From Promethearchaeota archaeon (GTDB lineage: Archaea; Asgardarchaeota; Lokiarchaeia; Sigyniarchaeales; SOKP01), in NCBI GenBank assembly GCA_019057795.1, contig JAHLWS010000082.1:1-64000 (forward strand): DNA of 64,000 nt, read 5' to 3'. Below are positions 53,550-62,673 of this stretch, piece after piece; position 1 is the first letter of the stretch; every line of letters begins with the position of its first letter. The position numbers and the translations under genes were made by a program. The notes under the pieces were generated by a model, which was not told the origin of the DNA, did not search any database, and worked only from the letters and a program-made list of their open reading frames with translations.

Positions 53550-53612
53550 AATTAACTTTATCAATATAACTCTAATTTTTTTTTATTTTATACTAAATAA
53601 CGGTTCAAAAAT

Positions 53613-54794
53613 CTAAAAATTAGTTAATTCTCTTTGATATTTTAATATTTCTACATCGGAGATATCTTTATCAACTTTAATTTGTTTATGGATTCCTAAA
53701 TAAGCACAAGCTATTTTAGCTGCTGCAGCAATTTCAGCTTTTTTTAAGGTTAGAGAATATTCGTCAACAGGTTGTGCTTGATCGATATAGCGTGTTTTTC
53801 GATAATTTCTCTCATTTTGTATTGATTCATCTAAAAATGGGTCGTATTGGTAATTTTTTTCTTGTAATTCTGTAGCTCTTTCAGATTTCATCTTGTATAA
53901 TAAAGAAGCCATTTTATCAGCTACATTGAAAGGTAATTGATTTTTTATTATAATTCTAATGATGTTGTTTATGTCAAAATAATTTAAGGTGTCATACTTT
54001 GCTCTTATAAAGCATTTAAGGTTTTCAGAATTTTTTTGACATTCTATCTCTGTCCAATCGTGAATCGCCATCTTCCTTCGGAAAAAGATTAATTCCCAAT
54101 CGATTCCTAACTCTTTTAAAAATTTAAATAATTTGTCATCATTCGGTTTTCTTGATTCTATAATAATAAATAATTGTAGACCATAGTACTTATGCTCTTC
54201 TTGTAGGAAATATCCTCGCTGTTGCATTGACGCAAGAATTTTGATCTTTAAAGAGTAAATATTATCAGAAACTTCCCTTTTTTCACAATTTAAATAAATT
54301 ACATTTCCTTCTTCACTAATATATTCACTATCAAGAAAGCCTAAAATGCTATCATCGTTTTCTTGAATAAAATCCCTCAATCCACTAAGAGTTGGTTTTA
54401 CATCATACTTTGTTAAATCATTTTCTCTGATTGTAACGTAATCCGTATTACTTCCTCCAACTGCTAATTTAATAGATTTCAATTTTAACTCTTTTTCCTC
54501 TCCAAACACAATTTTAAAAGCATCAATTAAGGGAAAAATTTCATTCTCTAAAATTTTTAGATTAGCCATTGAACTTTCAAAAGGTTGCGGCGAATCAAGC
54601 AATTTGTTTAATACTGGCGCCTCTGAAGCATCGACTTCAATTTCATAATCTTTTGCTAAGTTCTTTCGAATAATACAAAAAGATCTTCTTTTTTTATTAT
54701 ATATAGAAAGAGATGTATAATTGTCTATAACCGCTCGAAATTGTTCGTTGTACATATCATCAAAACTTTTCGATTTGAGCTTTCTTTTTCTCAT
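53613..54794 (-). CDS. unknown soluble protein
   Basis: A 393-residue protein without a recognised domain. The first 20 residues are basic (MRKRKLKSKSF). The middle has strands typical of an alpha/beta fold (LKIKILASMQQRGYFL, LQLFIIIESRKPNDDKLF) and the C-terminal 60 residues include an alanine-rich helix (LKKAEIAAAAKIACAYLG). The ATG at 54794 is preferred over the TTG at 54806. A 262-base AT-rich stretch without genes follows upstream. Function unknown. Confidence 0.55.
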   Translation of the reverse strand: MRKRKLKSKSFDDMYNEQFRAVIDNYTSLSIYNKKRRSFCIIRKNLAKDYEIEVDASEAPVLNKLLDSPQPFESSMANLKILENEIFPLIDAFKIVFGEEKELKLKSIKLAVGGSNTDYVTIRENDLTKYDVKPTLSGLRDFIQENDDSILGFLDSEYISEEGNVIYLNCEKREVSDNIYSLKIKILASMQQRGYFLQEEHKYYGLQLFIIIESRKPNDDKLFKFLKELGIDWELIFFRRKMAIHDWTEIECQKNSENLKCFIRAKYDTLNYFDINNIIRIIIKNQLPFNVADKMASLLYKMKSERATELQEKNYQYDPFLDESIQNERNYRKTRYIDQAQPVDEYSLTLKKAEIAAAAKIACAYLGIHKQIKVDKDISDVEILKYQRELTNF

Positions 54795-55068
54795 GAGCTT
54801 AGCCAAAAAATATTCTTTGTTTATTTAATAAAAAAACAATTTTATAATTTTATGTATATGAAAAAATATAATTGTCTTTTATTAATATTACTCAATTAAT
54901 AATCTTTTGATAACTTTTTATTAAAAAATAGCATAGCTAGTTAGTTTATTATTACATTATACGGTATTTAGAATTTTATGCGATCCTAATCTCTTAATTA
55001 AACATAAATCAAGTAAAAGTTCTAAAAGCAGAGTAACAAAAGTAAATTCATTGAACTTAAATAAAATT

Positions 55069-55248
55069 CTAATCTAATTCGTCCTCTAAGAAGTATTTAC
55101 TTCCCTTTTTCTTATATATTATTGTTGAGCCAAAAGTATTTCGCATAGTATATTTGTCTCCTTCAACTTCTAATAATTCAATAGAATAAGGCAACGCTCT
55201 ATCTTTTAGTATTTCATTGACAATTCTTTTTTCTTCTGCAGGGTCCAT
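55069..55248 (-). CDS. small protein of 59 residues
   Basis: A complete frame from ATG (55246-55248) to TAG (55069-55071): DPAEEKRIVNEILKDRALP followed by SIELLEVEGDKYTMRNTFG and an acidic end. Its codon use, charge balance and strand-turn-strand look suit a real folded mini-protein. No ribosome binding site; an AT-rich TATATTTTTATA-like stretch stands just before the ATG, suggesting a leaderless transcript. Family unknown. Confidence 0.55.
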   Translation of the reverse strand: MDPAEEKRIVNEILKDRALPYSIELLEVEGDKYTMRNTFGSTIIYKKKGSKYFLEDELD

Positions 55249-55319
55249 AATATAAAAATATCATGCGGTAAAAAAAAATTTTCTGTTTTCTTAAAATGAT
55301 ATGTTTAAATAAAAGTTAC

Positions 55320-55802
55320 TTACAACGATGCTTTTCCCGTTATCTCAATAATATTTAATCTTATAATACATATGTTATCATATGCTTGTTTATTTTTAAG
55401 GAGTCTTTTTTTAATTTTACCTGGATTATCTTCTAAGTGATTTAGAATGATGTTAAACCCGTGTTTTTTTTCTTCCAAATCCTCTACAGTTGCCATTTTA
55501 CCCCAGAACACGATAGAACGGTACTTATGAGAACAATCGTTCATTACATAACCTAGATCGTCCACTATTGTGCCACACACATTCGAGTTTTCCCTTAAAA
55601 ACTCAACCTTTAACCCTTCTTTAGCACTATGAAAGTATAAAGAATTCCGTTTCAAGTCAAAACCATAACTTAAAGTTACGATATAAGGTTCGTTAGCTCT
55701 ACACATTGAAATCGTCGCAAACTTTCCATTTTTCAATATTTCAATTATTTTATTTTTATTCGTTATTTCCCTTTCTTTTTTTTTCATATGATATTTCAGC
55801 AT
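55320..55802 (-). CDS. pyridoxamine 5'-phosphate oxidase-like flavin protein
   Basis: A 160-residue split-barrel protein. Pattern: KNGKFATISMCRANEPYIVTLSY at the start of the barrel, then LYFHSAKEGLKVEFLRENSNV and YRSIVFWGKMATVED. It belongs with the NimA/PNPOx-like flavin-binding group, which in general reduces small molecules with FMN or F420. The start may be the ATG at 55802 or 55787 (MKKKEREIT); there is no clear site. Stand-alone gene. Confidence 0.8.
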   Translation of the reverse strand: MLKYHMKKKEREITNKNKIIEILKNGKFATISMCRANEPYIVTLSYGFDLKRNSLYFHSAKEGLKVEFLRENSNVCGTIVDDLGYVMNDCSHKYRSIVFWGKMATVEDLEEKKHGFNIILNHLEDNPGKIKKRLLKNKQAYDNICIIRLNIIEITGKASL

Positions 55803-56058
55803 ATCTCACACTAATATTTAAATTATTATTTCCAAATAATTTTGCCTAAAAATTGCGTAATAATAGTAATTCCTCTGGATATTACTCTATTATTTAAAAA
55901 ACTAATCTCAATCAAAAATAATCGTAAATAAAACTAACGGTCTCAACGGTTTTATTAAGAAATCGTGAAAAATTTAATAAAAACTTATGTTTAAAATATA
56001 AATAAACTTCTAGATAAACATACAATACAATTAAAATATTTGTTTTTGGATAATAACC

Positions 56059-57306
56059 ATGGCTAAACAGGTACTTGAAATCGGCTTTTTCAGCACAATG
56101 TACAGTCAGATTAATGGTACTGCTCATGCTGTTCGATTTTTATCCGAAGCAATCGCAAAACTTGGTCATAATGTTCATGTTTTTGCTCCTCGAGTTCAAA
56201 ATGGGTACAAAAAGCCGAAAACTTTACATTTTCACGAAGTTGGGGGTGTAATGATTGCACCTAAAACGGGTTTTGTTTTAAGTGCCCCTATACATAAAAT
56301 CTTTTTCTGCAAACACGATTATCTCGATATTTCCCACATCCATACGCATGCTGTTGTAGGATCTATGGCCGTAAATTGGTCCAAATATTTAGGGATTCCA
56401 ATGATAGGAACTCATAATAGTCCTATGCAATATTACACAGCTCAATATGTTCCGATCATTGGTAAACTACTGACAAAAGGCGACCTTATTTGGAGATACG
56501 AACGCCATATAGTAGATAAATACGATATTGTTCATGTCGCTACAAAATCCAAAAAAGATTTGTTAAGAGATTACAGATTTAAAGAACCAATAGTTTGTAT
56601 GACGAATGGTATTCACGATTTATATTTTACAAATTTGAAAGAAAATGGGATTCGTGAAAAATATAATTTAGAAGGTAAAAAGGTCCTTTTATATGCATCA
56701 AGGCTATCCCCAGAAAAACACCCCATAGATATTATTAAAATATTTAAAGAAGTACATAAAGCAATTCCTAACGCTCACCTATTATTAGTTGGAAGCGACG
56801 GTCCATCAACTGACCAAGTAAAAAGAATAATTAAAAAGAAACAATATCGAGATTTCGTTTCGTATGCTGGTAGAATACCTTTTCCAGATTTATTAAAATT
56901 ATATGATACAGCAGATCTAACTTGCTTGTGGTCGTGGGTTGAAGCTGAGGGGCTTGTACTACTCGAAGCGATGGCTCAGGGAACCCCTTCTGTTGGAGCA
57001 AATGCTTGTGGAATTAGCAATATAATTCGACATGGTGAAACGGGATATTTAGCAAATAATCTCGATCAATTTAAAGATTATGTTATAAAGTTATTAAAAG
57101 ATGACGATCTTAGGGCAGAATTTGGAAAAAATGCTCAAAAAGTAGCTCAAGATTATAGAGTAAGCGAAATTGCAAAAACATGGATTAAGTTATACAATTT
57201 CACAATTAACGAACTCTATCCTTTACGATACAATAGAAAAGATAGAAAAACTCGTGTGGAGTTAGTAAAAGAATTTATCCTACACTTGCCAAATGTAACC
57301 TTTTAA
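56059..57306 (+). CDS. glycosyltransferase family 4
   Basis: A 415-residue GT-B enzyme. N-terminal donor/acceptor part: IGFFSTMYSQINGTAHAVRFL and GTHNSPMQYYTAQY; C-terminal nucleotide-sugar part: LLYASRLSPEKHPIDIIKIF, LLLVGSDGP and the GT4 motif EAEGLVLLEAMAQGTPSVG. It likely adds sugars to a lipid or glycan at the membrane; the substrate is not evident. The gene ends overlapping the archaemetzincin-like gene by four bases. Confidence 0.92.
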   Translation: MAKQVLEIGFFSTMYSQINGTAHAVRFLSEAIAKLGHNVHVFAPRVQNGYKKPKTLHFHEVGGVMIAPKTGFVLSAPIHKIFFCKHDYLDISHIHTHAVVGSMAVNWSKYLGIPMIGTHNSPMQYYTAQYVPIIGKLLTKGDLIWRYERHIVDKYDIVHVATKSKKDLLRDYRFKEPIVCMTNGIHDLYFTNLKENGIREKYNLEGKKVLLYASRLSPEKHPIDIIKIFKEVHKAIPNAHLLLVGSDGPSTDQVKRIIKKKQYRDFVSYAGRIPFPDLLKLYDTADLTCLWSWVEAEGLVLLEAMAQGTPSVGANACGISNIIRHGETGYLANNLDQFKDYVIKLLKDDDLRAEFGKNAQKVAQDYRVSEIAKTWIKLYNFTINELYPLRYNRKDRKTRVELVKEFILHLPNVTF

Positions 57307-58004
57307 AAATTATCTCTCTCTCTAACTTTTTCTAGTTTTAATTTACATTTCTCACATAGATAAATAGATTTTCTATCAATTTCTTTAATATTTTTAGAGA
57401 AGCGCATAACACAATAATCGTTAAGGCAATGCCCACAATCTAATATTAAATGTCCAATTTCATGAATTACTTCTTTAAAGATCCTCCTTTCTATCTTTTT
57501 CAATTTAAACTCTTCAAGATTAAATAAATCTATAAGGTTATGAGTAGACACTATAGCACACATATATTTAATATGTGCCTCTCCAAATAGAAATAATAAA
57601 TTTTCATTACTACTAGAATAGATTGGTAAATTTGTCAATCCTAGACCAATATCTATATTATATTCAAATTTTTTATCAATAATAATTTCATAAAATTTAC
57701 TAGTTGGTTGGAGGAGCACCTTTTCTGAAGATTTATTTAATAAATTATATTCCTCCTTAACCCTTAATTCAAACATATCAGGGTGTAAATTTGTATCTGC
57801 TATAAATTGAATGTCAAAAAAAAAAGAATCGAATGTTTGATCCAAATGAAATCTCAACTTGTTTAACATAGACATTGAAACATTACCTATAAAAATAATT
57901 CCCAAATGACATGGAAAAATAATTTGTCTATATTTAGATTGATTTATTGGTAAAGCTAGAGCGTGCTTATTTAAAAAATCTTTATCATTTTGAAATTTTG
58001 ACAT
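57303..58004 (-). CDS. amzA: archaemetzincin-like zinc protease
   Basis: A 233-residue protein with the zinc motif HEIGHLILDCGHC (181-193), CVM at 198-200 and CEKC at 217-220. The family motif is HExxHxxGxxHC-x4-CxM followed by CxxC. Between the second His and HC there are six residues here rather than five and the usual Gly is displaced, so activity may differ. No signal peptide, so it is cytosolic. ATG at 58004. Convergent with the glycosyltransferase gene. Confidence 0.85.
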   Translation of the reverse strand: MSKFQNDKDFLNKHALALPINQSKYRQIIFPCHLGIIFIGNVSMSMLNKLRFHLDQTFDSFFFDIQFIADTNLHPDMFELRVKEEYNLLNKSSEKVLLQPTSKFYEIIIDKKFEYNIDIGLGLTNLPIYSSSNENLLFLFGEAHIKYMCAIVSTHNLIDLFNLEEFKLKKIERRIFKEVIHEIGHLILDCGHCLNDYCVMRFSKNIKEIDRKSIYLCEKCKLKLEKVRERDNF

Positions 58005-58123
58005 AATAAAATTATTTTAACAAACGGTTATACTCTTTTTTTATTCATAATTATTATCTATTTAAGCTATTAATAATTTTATTAATTTAAATAATTATTA
58101 TAAAAATCTTTCCTAATATTGTA

Positions 58124-59191
58124 ATGTCGGATAATCCTAAACATGTAAATTCTCAAGACGATGACCAAAGAGATGCTCAATTAAATTTGGAAATTAACGA
58201 GAAGCAAAAAGAAGTAATAGAAAAAGATTTTGTACCTCACTTTCTACCTACATACAGAATTAAATCTTTGTTATATCCCTTACCTATTATAATAGTTATT
58301 GTTTTTGCTGCTATTTTAGCTTACCTCACATTTTTTGTTGCGGGTATTCAGATTGAAGAAAGCTACTTTCCTGAAGACGAATTTGGGCCCTTGGCCGTCG
58401 TATTAAATGGGGTTATATTCACTATAGTGGCAGTAGTTTCAGCGTTTGTTATCGTCTTTTTAATAAAAAAATTTGGAATAGGCGTTTTAAAATACATTTT
58501 TGGACTGAGTTTTGCTTTTATAAGTTTCTTTATGACTCTATTGTTTTCTGAGGTAATTATATATTTAATCTTTGTCCAATTTCCTGAAACTACTTTCGTT
58601 TTGAAACTTTATTTTCTATTTATTAACGTCTACTTGCCAATACTGACGGCAATTTTAGTCTTTCTACTACTTTACAAATACTTTACTTCAAAATCAATTA
58701 ATACAAAAAACTTAATCGTTTTATACGTCAGCTTATTAATTAGTGCTTCGATGAGTATTATTTTGCCCTTTTGGAGCACATTAGCTATATTAATTGGCAT
58801 CTCGCTTTGGGATATCTTTGGAGTTCTTTATAAACATGGTCCAATTAAAGCTATGATGGATATAGCTACCCAAAATGACGATGAAAATAGCTTAACAAAA
58901 GCAGAAATAAAAGAAAAAATTAAAAACGGTGAGACAATCTACGATACCTCTAAACTAGAGATTGGTATCGGAGATTTGGCTTTTTACAGTTTACTTACTT
59001 CCAGCGTCCTTCTTTATACAAATAACATAATAATTATGATTTTAACCACAGTTGCAATTCTGATCGGAACAGGAATTACAATATCGGGATTAAAAAGAAA
59101 TAAAATTTTGCCTGGGCTCCCAATTTCTATTTTCTTAGGCATAGGTGCTTTTTTACTGTCTCAATTTGTAATTAATATCTTTTTTATGTGA
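58124..59191 (+). CDS. presenilin-like intramembrane aspartyl protease
   Basis: A 355-residue membrane protein with an acidic soluble N-terminal part of about 45 residues and nine predicted helices. The catalytic pattern of the A22 family is visible: Asp230 in SLWDIFGVLYKHGP (WD in place of the usual YD), Asp284 in GIGDLAF (the GxGD motif), and LPGLPIS at 329-335 for the PAL motif. The long charged loop between helices 6 and 7 (about 240-275) matches presenilin layout. It would cut membrane helices within the bilayer. ATG at 58124; stand-alone. Confidence 0.82.
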   Translation: MSDNPKHVNSQDDDQRDAQLNLEINEKQKEVIEKDFVPHFLPTYRIKSLLYPLPIIIVIVFAAILAYLTFFVAGIQIEESYFPEDEFGPLAVVLNGVIFTIVAVVSAFVIVFLIKKFGIGVLKYIFGLSFAFISFFMTLLFSEVIIYLIFVQFPETTFVLKLYFLFINVYLPILTAILVFLLLYKYFTSKSINTKNLIVLYVSLLISASMSIILPFWSTLAILIGISLWDIFGVLYKHGPIKAMMDIATQNDDENSLTKAEIKEKIKNGETIYDTSKLEIGIGDLAFYSLLTSSVLLYTNNIIIMILTTVAILIGTGITISGLKRNKILPGLPISIFLGIGAFLLSQFVINIFFM

Positions 59192-59269
59192 TTTTCGATT
59201 TTCTACTATATAATGGATTGATAAATTATGTTCATTATTAATTAAAAATTCTAAAAGTTGAGAGAAATA

Positions 59270-60460
59270 ATGGTTGATTTAAGTCTTATTAAAACATTTA
59301 CGGTTGTTGGTGCCGGAACTATGGGGAGAGAAATAGCACAAGTTGCTTTAATGTCAGATATGTTTGACAAGGTTATTTTGAACGACATTAACGAAAATGC
59401 TCTAAATAACGCGAAAAAATATATTAAACTTGGTATAGAAAAAATTGAATCTAAAGGAAAGTTAGGCCAAGGATTAACCACGCTTTCTCTAATTAAAAAC
59501 CTCATTATTGATAAAAATCTAATTAATTCTATTAAAGAAGCAGATTTTATTGTAGAAGCGATACCCGAAGTAATGGAATTAAAGCAAGATCTATTCAAAG
59601 AACTAGGGCAACACGCGCCAGAACATGCAGTATTAGCAACAAATACGTCAACGATGAGCATTTCTAAAATCGCCGAAGCGTCAAACAGGCCCGAACAAGT
59701 AATTGGGATGCATTTTTTTACGCCTATTCCGTTACTCCGATTAATTGAATTAATTAAAGGAGAAAAAACATCTCAAGAAGCGTTTAACTTGGGAGTAGCA
59801 ATTGGTCAAAAGCTACCAGCGCTCAAAGGCAAAAGATATATAGCAAAAATAGAAAAAGAAAGTCCAGGCTTTATTGTAAACCGCTTAACCATTGCAACAA
59901 GCCTCTTATTTAATTGGATTTTAGATATGGCTACTGATAAAGGGATTCCTTACGAGAAAATCGACAACGACTTCGTGTCTCCCCCTGGATTGGGGCCTTT
60001 AGCTAAATGGGATTTTTTAGGCTTAGATGTTGTTTGTGATGTCATGAATTACTTTGTCAAAGAAATATCGCCTGAATTTACTCCTGGTAAAACGCTTACA
60101 AACCTTCTCAAAGAAGGTAATCTGGGACGAAAAACGGCGAGAGGTATTTACGAATGGGTTGAAGGAAAACCTAATCGTAAAACTGATGAAAAAGCAGGAT
60201 TATTCAACCCAGAACAATATTATGCAATTCAATTAAACGAAGGTTGTAGATTATTAGAGGAAAAAATTGTTTCTGGATATAAAGTAATTGACGACACTAT
60301 GTTAGCTGGAATGGACATGCCCGGACCTTTTGGAGTTGGTAAAAAGAATTACGAAAAATGGTCTCAAATGTTAGACGATCTTTCAGAATTTACTGGAATA
60401 GCCTATTTTAGACCGTGCAACTTAATGAAATCTGGAAATTTTCTAAAAATGCGAAAATAA
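59270..60460 (+). CDS. 3-hydroxyacyl-CoA dehydrogenase
   Basis: A 396-residue NAD-dependent dehydrogenase for 3-hydroxyacyl-CoA. The dinucleotide motif is FTVVGAGTMGREIAQVAL at the start. ATNTSTMSISKIAEAS, GMHFFTPIPLLRLIELIKG, ESPGFIVNRLTIATSL and PPGLGPLAKWDFLGLDV then follow in the standard order, plus a C-terminal 3HCDH domain. There is no fused enoyl-CoA hydratase. The ATG at 59270 is preferred to the TTG at 59258. Role in fatty-acid or amino-acid-derived acyl-CoA breakdown is likely. Confidence 0.93.
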   Translation: MVDLSLIKTFTVVGAGTMGREIAQVALMSDMFDKVILNDINENALNNAKKYIKLGIEKIESKGKLGQGLTTLSLIKNLIIDKNLINSIKEADFIVEAIPEVMELKQDLFKELGQHAPEHAVLATNTSTMSISKIAEASNRPEQVIGMHFFTPIPLLRLIELIKGEKTSQEAFNLGVAIGQKLPALKGKRYIAKIEKESPGFIVNRLTIATSLLFNWILDMATDKGIPYEKIDNDFVSPPGLGPLAKWDFLGLDVVCDVMNYFVKEISPEFTPGKTLTNLLKEGNLGRKTARGIYEWVEGKPNRKTDEKAGLFNPEQYYAIQLNEGCRLLEEKIVSGYKVIDDTMLAGMDMPGPFGVGKKNYEKWSQMLDDLSEFTGIAYFRPCNLMKSGNFLKMRK

Positions 60461-60578
60461 TTTGTCATAAAGCTCTAATTAAGATATCAAATTTTAAGTA
60501 AATAAATTTTCAAGAATAAATATTAATTTATAACATATATTAATCTAAATTATCGATACAATTATTTCTTCATGAAAA

Positions 60579-60866
60579 ATGAATGAAAAAGATTCAGCTC
60601 CTAAAACGGGTTTCCAAAAAATTATAAATTTTTTTAACAATAATCTTGAAATGAATCATCCAATCGCAATCGCTGAAGTAGTTGAGAAAACCGGATTCTC
60701 GTGGAGCTTCGTGAAAAAAACACTAGCTAAAATAAAAGAAGAATACGATGGATTTCATTTTGAAAAATCAGGAAGCACCTGGATTATGTGGAAAGATAGA
60801 AATCATATTATAAAGAAATTGGACGAAACTTGTTCTCGATTTTTAAAAGATGATGATAAATGCTGA
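60579..60866 (+). CDS. small winged-helix protein
   Basis: A 95-residue protein. A helix-turn-helix is visible at about 30-60 (HPIAIAEVVEKTGFSWSFVKKTLAKI), followed by a hairpin wing (YDGFHFEKSGSTWIMWK). Suitable as a DNA-binding regulator. It ends three bases before the end of the convergent radical SAM gene. Targets unknown. Confidence 0.7.
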   Translation: MNEKDSAPKTGFQKIINFFNNNLEMNHPIAIAEVVEKTGFSWSFVKKTLAKIKEEYDGFHFEKSGSTWIMWKDRNHIIKKLDETCSRFLKDDDKC

Positions 60867-60869
60867 GGA

Positions 60870-62006
60870 TTATCTTTTTTTTCTCAACTTTTTACCAGCT
60901 AAATATAAGATACAGCACCCTGGACATATTGGCATGAATTTTTTTGACTCCATATAATCTCTGAACTTCTTATATTTCTCTCCATTCCAAATGTCGGCAA
61001 TACTATTCTCATGTAGATTTCCAAGCACTAAATCATAGAAGATATGGCAAGGGGCAACATCACCATTAGCAACAATCTCAGTTGACACCCAAGGAATAAT
61101 GCACTTCTCATATACATCAGTCATCTGATCCCAATTCGAAGTTAGATACGCTTCTAAATTCTGTGAAGAAAAAGTAGGTGGTAGAAGCACCGCGTACTTA
61201 TTTTGACTCGAATAATAGGTTCGCACTCTATTTACTTGTCTAGATAACTCAGTTCTATCTATTTCATTGAATTCAGATGGTAAACGGACCAAACCCTTCC
61301 AATAGGTATCACTTTGAATTCCAAATTCTGAACTGAGAAATTCTGCGTAATCTTCTCCCATCTGTTTTGTAATATAGTTCTGCATTTGTATTGTAATACG
61401 GTCTAATTTTGAAATATCAAGATCCTGCAAGAAAAATTCCTCGATTGTTAGAAAGTTATCAGAAGTTACAGTGAAAATTATATCAATAAGAGGTTTTTTT
61501 GCTTTATTCTTCTCTTTCACCTCAAAAAGATCATTTATTCCTTGTATTGCCTTTTCATAGCTCCCTACCCCTCTCATTTTATCATTTATATCTCGAGGTC
61601 CATCAAGGGAAACCCGCACCAAGTCAAATTCTTTTTTTACCAATAATTCTGCATTATCGGACAAAAGTGTTCCATTTGTTGGAGTATTTACAAAGGAATT
61701 TTTCTTTTTAATTTCATCTATTAACTCTTCAAAATAAGGATATAGTAGCGGTTCTCCACCGAATAGCGAATAAGTTGGTTTTGCAATCGCAAGTTCCCTG
61801 ATCAAGTTCCTAACGATTTCAAAATTTAGAGTCTTGGGTTTTTTTTTGGTCTGAGATGTAGAATACGCACCAGTTTCCCCCCAATAATAACATATTTTAC
61901 AACGCAAATTACAATTTTCAGTAAGATGGAGCGTTATATTACGAGGTAACGAAGGAATTTTTGACATTGAAATCGAAATTAATAGATCATTAAAGTATTT
62001 TAGCAT
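60870..62006 (-). CDS. radical SAM/SPASM-domain protein
   Basis: A 378-residue radical SAM enzyme. The cluster motif is TENCNLRCKICYYWGE, then SLFGGEPLLYPYFEELIDEI, TPTNGTLL and RVSLDGP. The C-terminal SPASM-like part has CIIPWVSTEIVANGDVAPC, GNLHENSIADIWNG and CPGCCILY for auxiliary iron-sulfur clusters. Such enzymes often modify peptides or cofactors; no candidate substrate peptide is next to it. The start may be ATG 62006 or the internal ATG opening MSKIPSLPRN. It lies 56 bases downstream of the roadblock gene. Confidence 0.88.
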   Translation of the reverse strand: MLKYFNDLLISISMSKIPSLPRNITLHLTENCNLRCKICYYWGETGAYSTSQTKKKPKTLNFEIVRNLIRELAIAKPTYSLFGGEPLLYPYFEELIDEIKKKNSFVNTPTNGTLLSDNAELLVKKEFDLVRVSLDGPRDINDKMRGVGSYEKAIQGINDLFEVKEKNKAKKPLIDIIFTVTSDNFLTIEEFFLQDLDISKLDRITIQMQNYITKQMGEDYAEFLSSEFGIQSDTYWKGLVRLPSEFNEIDRTELSRQVNRVRTYYSSQNKYAVLLPPTFSSQNLEAYLTSNWDQMTDVYEKCIIPWVSTEIVANGDVAPCHIFYDLVLGNLHENSIADIWNGEKYKKFRDYMESKKFMPICPGCCILYLAGKKLRKKR

Positions 62007-62062
62007 GTAAAATAATTTGTATAATTTAAATTGATGTGTTTAATCTCACATGTTTCTAAAAG

Positions 62063-62443
62063 CTAATCTACAATAGAACTAAGTGATTTTGGTAGGTTAG
62101 GCGAAAAAAAAGACTGGATAAATTCAACATCGATTTCGTTTAATAAAGTGGCACTCTTACATGAAGCAATTAAGATTCCATAATGGTTTAACGGTTGTAT
62201 TAATATTGCCCCATTAGAACAATCAATTAGTATTCGTTTTAGGTTACCAGCTATTATTTCACCAAGAAATTGTCTTCCTATCCACCTTAGGGCTGCACAT
62301 ATCGCGGCAATAAGAGTCCGGTCTGTGTTTTCATCTACAAAAGAAGCAATGGGTAAGCCTTCATTACCCATAACTATGATTGCGCTAATTCCTACGTTTT
62401 TCTTACACAAATTTTCTAGGTATTCTTCTAGATTAGACATCAT
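62063..62443 (-). CDS. roadblock/LC7-domain protein
   Basis: A 126-residue single roadblock domain: GISAIIVMGNEGLPIASF, TLIAAICAALRWIGRQFLGE, LKRILIDCSNGAILIQPLN and YGILIASCKS. In archaea and eukaryotes these are dimeric scaffolds or activators for small GTPases; the Ras-like GTPase at 63.6 kb may be a partner (inference). Start is ATG 62443 or the next codon. On the same strand and upstream of the radical SAM gene. Confidence 0.88.
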   Translation of the reverse strand: MMSNLEEYLENLCKKNVGISAIIVMGNEGLPIASFVDENTDRTLIAAICAALRWIGRQFLGEIIAGNLKRILIDCSNGAILIQPLNHYGILIASCKSATLLNEIDVEFIQSFFSPNLPKSLSSIVD

Positions 62444-62673
62444 AAATAGAAACTTTGATTTCGGATAAAAATAATTTTAACAAGAAAATATTAGGAATCC
62501 TAAATATATATGTATTTGCGTAGAGTGTAAAATAAAAATATCGGAATTTTTAAACCTTAATTTATACGGTTCAGGCCTTAGAAAATAGAGAGTGTGAATA
62601 TTCACACTAGCTTTATATTTTATGTTCCATTTTATAAAACAAATTTTTATCTATAAAAATTATACATATTAAA

